Part shown: piece after piece, positions 58,101-64,000 of the stretch | Layout: each line of letters opens with the position of its first letter | How positions within the stretch are numbered: the stretch's first letter is position 1 | Origin: Stropharia rugosoannulata | Lineage: Eukaryota > Basidiomycota > Agaricomycetes > Agaricales > Strophariaceae | Assembly: GCA_028532985.1 (NCBI GenBank) | Contig: JANCIK010000009.1 | Span: forward strand, 2,108,001 to 2,172,000 | Direction of reading: 5' to 3' | DNA: 64,000 bases | The notes under the pieces: model-generated | Told to the model about the DNA's origin: nothing | Database searches by the model: none | What the model saw: only the letters and a program-made list of their open reading frames with translations | Position numbers and translations under genes: made by a program

Positions 58101-61100
58101 CCACGAGGATCTGACATCTGATGAGGCTTAATCAAAAAGAAATAGCCGTATAACTCACGTATGAACATCCAAACCCGAGAATATGTCATCCAGCAAGAGG
58201 ATCTGCGCATTGGAATAGATTGCTCTAGCAAGTGTTATCCGAGCCTATAACACACATGTTAAACAATAGTTAAAATTTTGATCCTTGGTGCTAAATTAAC
58301 CTTTTGTCCACCGCTGGTAAAACATAGACGGTCAGAGTTTGGGCTACTAGGGGCGATAGAGGTAATACACACCTCAAAGTTAACCCCCTTTCTCCTACTT
58401 CAGTTTTATCCCCTGCATCGAACAACGCAAGATCGTGCTCTAGTGCACATTGATAAACGACTAGAGAGTTATTGGCATGCGGTCCTGTTGTTTAACTACG
58501 AGTCATACCTTTCCGAAATCTGGTCTCGTCGTAGTCTGCTCCAAAAAGTATATTCTCTCGGATGGTGGTGTTTTGAATCCAGGACTCTTGTGCTGCATAA
58601 GCGATGCCCCCATTGCGTGGTAGGTTGAACCATGAATCACTGTCACTCAGCGGTTTAAAATGCATCTCGCCTAACACATCATAAATTTTGAGTGCAGGCC
58701 AATTGGACCAAATCATACCCAGGAGTGCCATTAACAAAGAGGTCTTCCCAGAACCACTGGATATGTCGGATAAGTATATGTAAGGCACCCTTGATGTTTT
58801 TTACTCACGTAGGGCCTGTAATTAAGTTGATACGATTTTGCATGAAAGAAACTTCATCTTTTATCGACAACACAAAGTTTTTGTGATTGCTGCTCTCCTC
58901 GGCCGACCATGTAAATGAAGCGTTTTTTAACCCGAATTTATGCACATGCTCTTCTATCTCGTTTGGGTATGACGGCCCTTTAGTGTCATACCGGTCAAGG
59001 AGTTCGGATTCCTTTAGGAATCTGATGGTCCGGTCAAGTGATACCTTCGCTATTTTACAAGGCTGGCTTTAGTCGATTCTGTGAATGGAGTTACATATAC
59101 TAACCTTGTATAAGCCCAGTTGTTTCCAAAGCCAATCTAAGAATCTGATCTCGAAGAATACTGAAGACCGCTAAACTAGAAAATATTTTTGACGCTGGGC
59201 CACATAACTCAATCAACGTTAAGCAGCTTCAGCACAGGAAAAATTAGTCCAACCAGTTAGTTCTTCTTTCATTATCGTTGTAAACGTCGCGTATGTGATG
59301 AACATAGCCACAGCGGGAATAAAATTGCTGGTGTTCAACTGTAAGCAGTGCATGGGAATTCAAGTACTCTATCACACTAACCTAATTCCAGAATTGACTA
59401 CGCCTAGTGCCTGCCGGAATCAGCATCACAGTCTTGGTGGTAAGCTGGCAATCCAAGAAATGAAAGCGAGCTGCTTCCTACCTTAATTTTCCAATGCCAA
59501 CCAAGTTCCTCCTCGCGCTTTTGTTCGATGAATGCGCTCATTTTGTTTTCCCATCCAAACAGCTTTACCATGCGCATAATACCAATTGCTATGAACAAAC
59601 AGGGCGAAGGGCTTCAGAGGAAATATACGGATGTGATAGGATGATTTACCTTCCGAAATCGCTTGAATGCGAGCATCCGTCTACATCTGATAAGTTATTC
59701 ATGGGGGTTTATGAATGCTGTTCCAACTCACCAGTTTCATTTTGATGTTCTGAAGGTTTGCAGTTCTTCTAGCAACATATATGCCTATGGGACCCAACCC
59801 AACGATGACAACGAAGCTAATAATTGCACTGATAATATTTTAGTTCGTGACATTCGAGAAGGGTGAACTATTAGCTCTTACCTCGAGCCAAGGACATTGT
59901 ATAGAAATATCATAGATAAGACAATCTGCACTGGCGTAAATAATACTATGGAAGTTATGTTAAGCCTTATGCTATTGGATATAATCGATTTACTCGCCGA
60001 ATGAGAAGAAGTTAGTTGAGCTCGCAAGAGTGTCGATGTCACTAGTAACAAGATTGTTTATCATGCCGATGAGATTTTCAGTGCTTTTGCTGGTGGTTCC
60101 AGCAATATCTTCACCCTTGGGATTCGATGTTACTGCAGTAGGGCCTCGGGAATCACTTTCTTCATCGGGGTTAGCAACATCTCCATTTTTCTTGATTGTG
60201 GAGGGCTCTTCTCCGGATTGATGCACAAAGGTAGAGGTTGTATCCGATGAAGTATTTTGTTGAATAGAAGAATTGTCCGTGGTTTCGGCTTTGAACCTGA
60301 TTCTAAGGCTATGTTCAAAAACAAGCTGCGTAAGTATGGCTTGAAGCCGCGCTGACACTATTGCCTCCTGATACATCGACCAGTTGGTAGACACGGATCT
60401 CAACATTCCACCAACAAAAAATACGACGATCCAAAGCCAAGGTTTGACATTCACATTCTGGTCCTCTGTTTCAAGAGAGCTGAAGTGGTACAACTTTATA
60501 GTTAATTGCTTTCTCTAGCAGTATAGCCGTTTGAATCATACCGTAAAATTTGTACGAGAGCAACTGGACTGGCGAAAGTGCATACAGCGGCTATGACATA
60601 GCAAATTACGATAGTAAAATATTCCCATCCTTGAGGAGGTAGTGGTCAAATTAATGTCCAATATGAAACGGTAACTCTCACGAAAATAATACAAGAGAGC
60701 CCAGAACAAATGCCGTCGTCCTGCAAAGAATGGATTGATATGCTACGAAATTCTTAAGCCGGCAGAAACAATGAATACATTATAACCCACCGGAAAGGCC
60801 TGTTTTTGTAGATATTGGGCGGAGTCTACGTCCATAATCTGGGGAAGTTGTTGCGCATTTAGATGTGAAACCTTGTTGGCTAAAAATACTATTGGGTCCA
60901 TATAAATGTAAAGCACTCGTGATATCCATGGGTCCACAGATTCGCGTGCTGGTACAGCCATTGGGTTCTAAGATATATGAGCCTATTGTTACCACCCGTA
61001 AAACCCCTTGGTAGACTTCACCTGCATATAAACTGGGGTATATGTGTTCGGGACGAATATTGGAATGATGATACCGAGAGTAAACAGAATGGATAATTTA

Positions 61101-61656
61101 GTCCAGAGGATATTGCCTTCTGCGGAGTCTTCTGGTTTGAGAAAGTATGTACACAATGGCCAAATGTCTCGATACGCGTAGACTCCTAAGACCAGGAGCT
61201 GCAACGTTTGAAAATGCAAAATCAATTGACGAGACCGTTGAATACATGTCAACGATGCAATAGCTAGGAGGGAGCAGTACACCTCGAATATAAATTTAGC
61301 ATCTAATCTACACAACATATCTGATGAAGGCTACTTACATATGTAGTCGTCATCGAATCGACGCACGCGTTGATGATTGGTATCTCTTGACAGCTTTGTA
61401 TCTGCGAGTTTAGCGAGAGTAGTAAAATGGCGAGAGCACCAATAACTCGTGCGAGCATAAAGCTGAAGATAGTGAATCCACCAAAGGAGTCTACAAGGGA
61501 TCTGATACTCTTCGTCCAACTTGCCCTGTGAAGATCCTCCTCGGAGTTGCGAGCGTTTGTACTTCTACATGTCGTAGAAGATTGTCTGGAACTGATTAAC
61601 AGCAAGAAAAAGAGCGAAATGAACGAAAAGGTCAAAAGCAGGAGCAGACTATCCAT
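55102..61656 (-). CDS. ABCC (MRP-type) multidrug ABC transporter, copy 2
   Basis: Second full-length ABCC exporter, a paralogue of the gene at 32.6-39.2 kb with the same exon plan. Start MDSLLLLLTFSFISLFFLLL at 61656. Then RESVDPWISRVLYIYMDPIV and KPWLWIVVFFVGGMLRSVST (TMD1), a low-complexity acidic linker, MRMVKLFGWENKMSAFIEQK, and NBD1 with GSGKTSLLMALLG, IAYAAQESWIQNTTIRENIL, SGGQK, ARITLARAIYSNAQILLLDD. TMD2 has QTPTGRIIARCTQDIRIVDT. NBD2 has NVLHGLNFQIKSGEHIGVGK (start of the ATP site), GGGNLSVGQRQIIALARAMI, LLILDEATSAIDHKTDA and RNTTVITIAHRLQTVIDADR. The last exon reads VEYDSPQVLLVKENGALRAL and ends with a stop at 55102-55104. An intron of about 190 nt inside the Walker B/ATSAI stretch is longer than average but has proper splice sites. 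Motifs are intact. Confidence 0.9.
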
Positions 61657-62271
61657 GTCGTTTATCTTTTGACTAGAGGGAAAAAGACGTGGTAGATCTC
61701 AGGTCTTAGTTAGTGAGTTCCTCTTATCATCGCACATTTCCTGACTCTGGAGAAAGGATGCCACGGTCATCGGCTCCGAAGTATATTTATCCGAAATGCT
61801 TGAATACCGTGAAAGACTGAGGATTCCGAAGTCGTTGGCAAACGGGTTGAGAAAAATTATCTCCATTCGATTTGCACTGGATATGAGATGACAACAACAA
61901 ATCGAGTCTTTAACTGTGTAGATTGGTCTAGTTCAGAGAACGTGCTCACCGCTCGGCTCATTGCCAGCCATGTACTAGAGAGCAAGTAGAGTTAAGTAGA
62001 GTTAATGCCACCCAGTACTCAATACAAGTCCGCTTCAGTCCGAAAGCTGATCATGGATTGTAGATTCGTACTAAAAGACGCGATCACGTGGTTATGTTGC
62101 AATGCATTTCCGCCTGTTAAGGTAAGTAACTGTGCTGTGGGGCGTCTCCTTCAGGCCTCGTCGACCTCTTCCTTGCCCCTTTCCCGTATTCCACGCGTAT
62201 ACACCCTCTAACAAATTCTACACATCAAGTATACCAGTATTATCTGCTGGACGACACTATTTCTCCAAAAG
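61657..62271. promoter_or_regulatory. Divergent spacer ABCC copy 2 / CLASP
   Basis: About 615 bp between divergent genes. It contains a short duplicated tagagttaagtagagttaa (near 61986-62005). No supported exon. Confidence 0.45.
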
Positions 62272-64000
62272 ATGATGTTGTCGACGACAGATGTCACATA
62301 CGAACTCCAGAACTTGCGGACAAACCTATTCCTCGACGAAACAGAGGATACTTGGGAGAAGATTGGAAAGGCGATATCAGCACTGAAGAAGATTTGTGAC
62401 AACGGTGGCTACGATGCAAACTCGTCGGAGATTGTTGCTGCGCTTCGCTCAGCGCATAGGCCTATTGTCAACGCCATGAATTCTGAAAGGACACGGCTTT
62501 CCCTCATTCCACTGGAGTTATTCAACTCCCTGGCATCCGTTATGGGAACAGATTTTGAACAATTATTTCCATTATTTATGCAACCCATTCTTACACTATG
62601 CACCCGCACGAATAAAGTGGTACTGAATCGGGCTCGCGCGTGTATATTTTCCATCATAGAAGGCTGTCAATCGGCAGCTCTCCTCACCTACTTTCTGCAA
62701 AACATCAAGGACAAGTCTAATACTCTCAAAGTAGTCGCAAGCGAAGGTACGCTGGCCTGTTTGAATTCTTGCAATCCACCCGATTTGGAGAAGGAGTCAA
62801 GAGCTACAGAGATCGAAGCCATTATCCGTGCCACCGCCCGCGATGCCCACCCAGACGTCAGAAAAATAAGCCGGAAACTTTTCGAAAGCTATCAAATCCT
62901 GCTACCTACTCGCGTGAGCAAGTAAGTACCATCATATTGCCCAACTTTTAGTACTAATGTTACTACAAGCTTTACAGCTCCTCTCAGTCCTACTACGAGG
63001 AAATATCTTGACATCAAGGCTGCTCCGCTACTCTGCAAGACGGCTTCTAGTGCACGGTCTGCAGTTCCGCCCAGAGCTCCAATTAAACAGGAGCTGAAAA
63101 CTTCCAAGCCTTCCAATTCAACCTCCACGACATCTACGAGACACGCCCCCAGTCGAAGTGTTTCCTCCGCTGTCTCTTCAACTACTATAAATAAAGCCCC
63201 TCAGCAGACAGCCGTTCCATTAACCAGAGTTAAAAGACAGGAATCAGTCGTTGTCCCCCTCGCGTCATATGCCCCTGTGCGTGCTGCCAAAGTTGTCACC
63301 GAGGCGCAGAACTCCTCCGGAACACAGACAGTGCCTACTGCTGCAAGGTTAGCGTCTGGACCTATGAGAGCAACCACATATCAGGAAGCGAAACGCCCCC
63401 TTCCGTCACAGCGTGGAACGACCGCATTAGTGCGTACTACATCGGTAGTCCCTTCAACAAGCGCCCATCGCGTTCAACTCAAAACAACTGCCACCGTTCC
63501 TGAGACTTCCGTAACGCAAGCTGGCTTTACAGGACCCAGGCGCGTACCGATGCCACCGCCCGCTACTGCGCCTGCGCCTGGTTCCTCAAAAGAGAAGGAA
63601 GGACAAAAGGTTCTACCTGCCAAACTAAGGAACGCTACTACTTCAAAGCCACGTTCAGCACTTGTACCGGCTGCACCAACGAAAAGTAAAGTTCCGGCCA
63701 AGGATCGTCTTCCTTCCACCCAGGCTTCTGAAAGCAGGTCGAGGCCACCGTCAACAACTCGATCTGCTGTGAGCAGCACGAACACAACTGCGGCGAATGC
63801 TGCTTCTGTGCGGCCTTTAGCTGTACCCAAAGCCAAACCTCAATGGGGTAGGCCAGCTGCACTAGCAAAGCCTCCTGCGGGTGCTCAGAAATCGGCTCCT
63901 GCTACTGCATTGGCTCGGAAGCCTTCAACTCGAATATTACCACGGGTGGCTGTACCACTGAGAAAGAGGCCCGTCACTCCTGCTATGGTAGCGTTGCCAC
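62272..64000 (+). CDS. CLASP-family microtubule plus-end protein, 5' part (runs off window)
   Basis: CLASP/Stu1-type protein that stabilises microtubule plus ends. The first exon (MMLSTTDVTYELQNLRTNLF; a second ATG follows at 62275) encodes a TOG/HEAT-like domain: DTWEKIGKAISALKKICDNG, RLSLIPLELFNSLASVMGTD, TKVVLNRARACIFSIIEGCQ with small changes, and AHPDVRKISRKLFESYQIL, the CLASP_N domain. One intron (about 62923-62970) leads to NFTAPLSPTTRKYLDIKAAP. The rest to the window end is a Ser/Thr/Pro/Lys-rich basic linker (SRPPSTTRSAVSSTNTTAAN; RKRPVTPAMVALP), the usual microtubule-binding region; it is open to base 64000. Further TOG domains are expected beyond the edge. Divergent from ABCC copy 2. 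Confidence 0.85.

Overview
The window comes from a filamentous basidiomycete, most likely an Agaricomycete. Genes are split by many short (about 45-90 nt) GT-AG introns, intergenic spacers are short, there are no bacterial operons, and several protein types are characteristic of mushroom-forming fungi: BTB proteins with a conserved tail, PIN/XPG-like nucleases, TET/JBP-like dioxygenases and large Zn-ribbon/DDE proteins. I found 21 protein-coding genes (two cut by the window edges) and no convincing rRNA, tRNA or CRISPR. All splice models were read by eye from frame continuity, splice sites and family motifs, so exon ends are good but not verified.

Layout. 1-5.4 kb: secreted hydrolases (3' end of a GH37 trehalase, a type-B carboxylesterase/lipase, a GH43 arabinanase on the minus strand). 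6.4-17.2 kb: metabolic and general genes (zinc alcohol dehydrogenase, BTB protein, pyridoxamine-phosphate oxidase, class I fructose-bisphosphate aldolase, two unrecognised proteins, a TPR protein). 17.6-26.6 kb: an accessory block with a repeat-rich promoter, an XPG/GEN1-like nuclease, a candidate TET/JBP-like 2-oxoglutarate dioxygenase, and, divergent from it, a very long DDE-transposase-like protein. This block is the most unusual part of the window. 26.7-32 kb: mitoribosomal mS41, a C2H2 zinc-finger regulator, a repeat-bearing 2 kb spacer and the FHA protein SNIP1/Pml1. 32.5-61.7 kb: two paralogous full-length ABCC (MRP-type) transporters in opposite orientation, enclosing translin, a Scm3/HJURP-type CENP-A chaperone, the rRNA-processing helicase Dhr1/DHX37 and the RNA/DNA helicase Sen1. 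62.3-64 kb: 5' part of a CLASP-family microtubule protein.

How the parts fit. Most genes are independent housekeeping units arranged as divergent or convergent pairs (translin/Scm3 share a 208 bp spacer; ABCC/CLASP, SNIP1/ABCC and TET/DDE are divergent; Dhr1/Sen1 are convergent). The accessory block reads as a mobile-element-related or domesticated DNA-modification neighbourhood: a predicted base-oxidising enzyme next to a predicted nucleic-acid-cutting or transposase protein and a structure-specific nuclease. No terminal inverted repeats or target-site duplications were found, so whether it is one mobile unit is inference.
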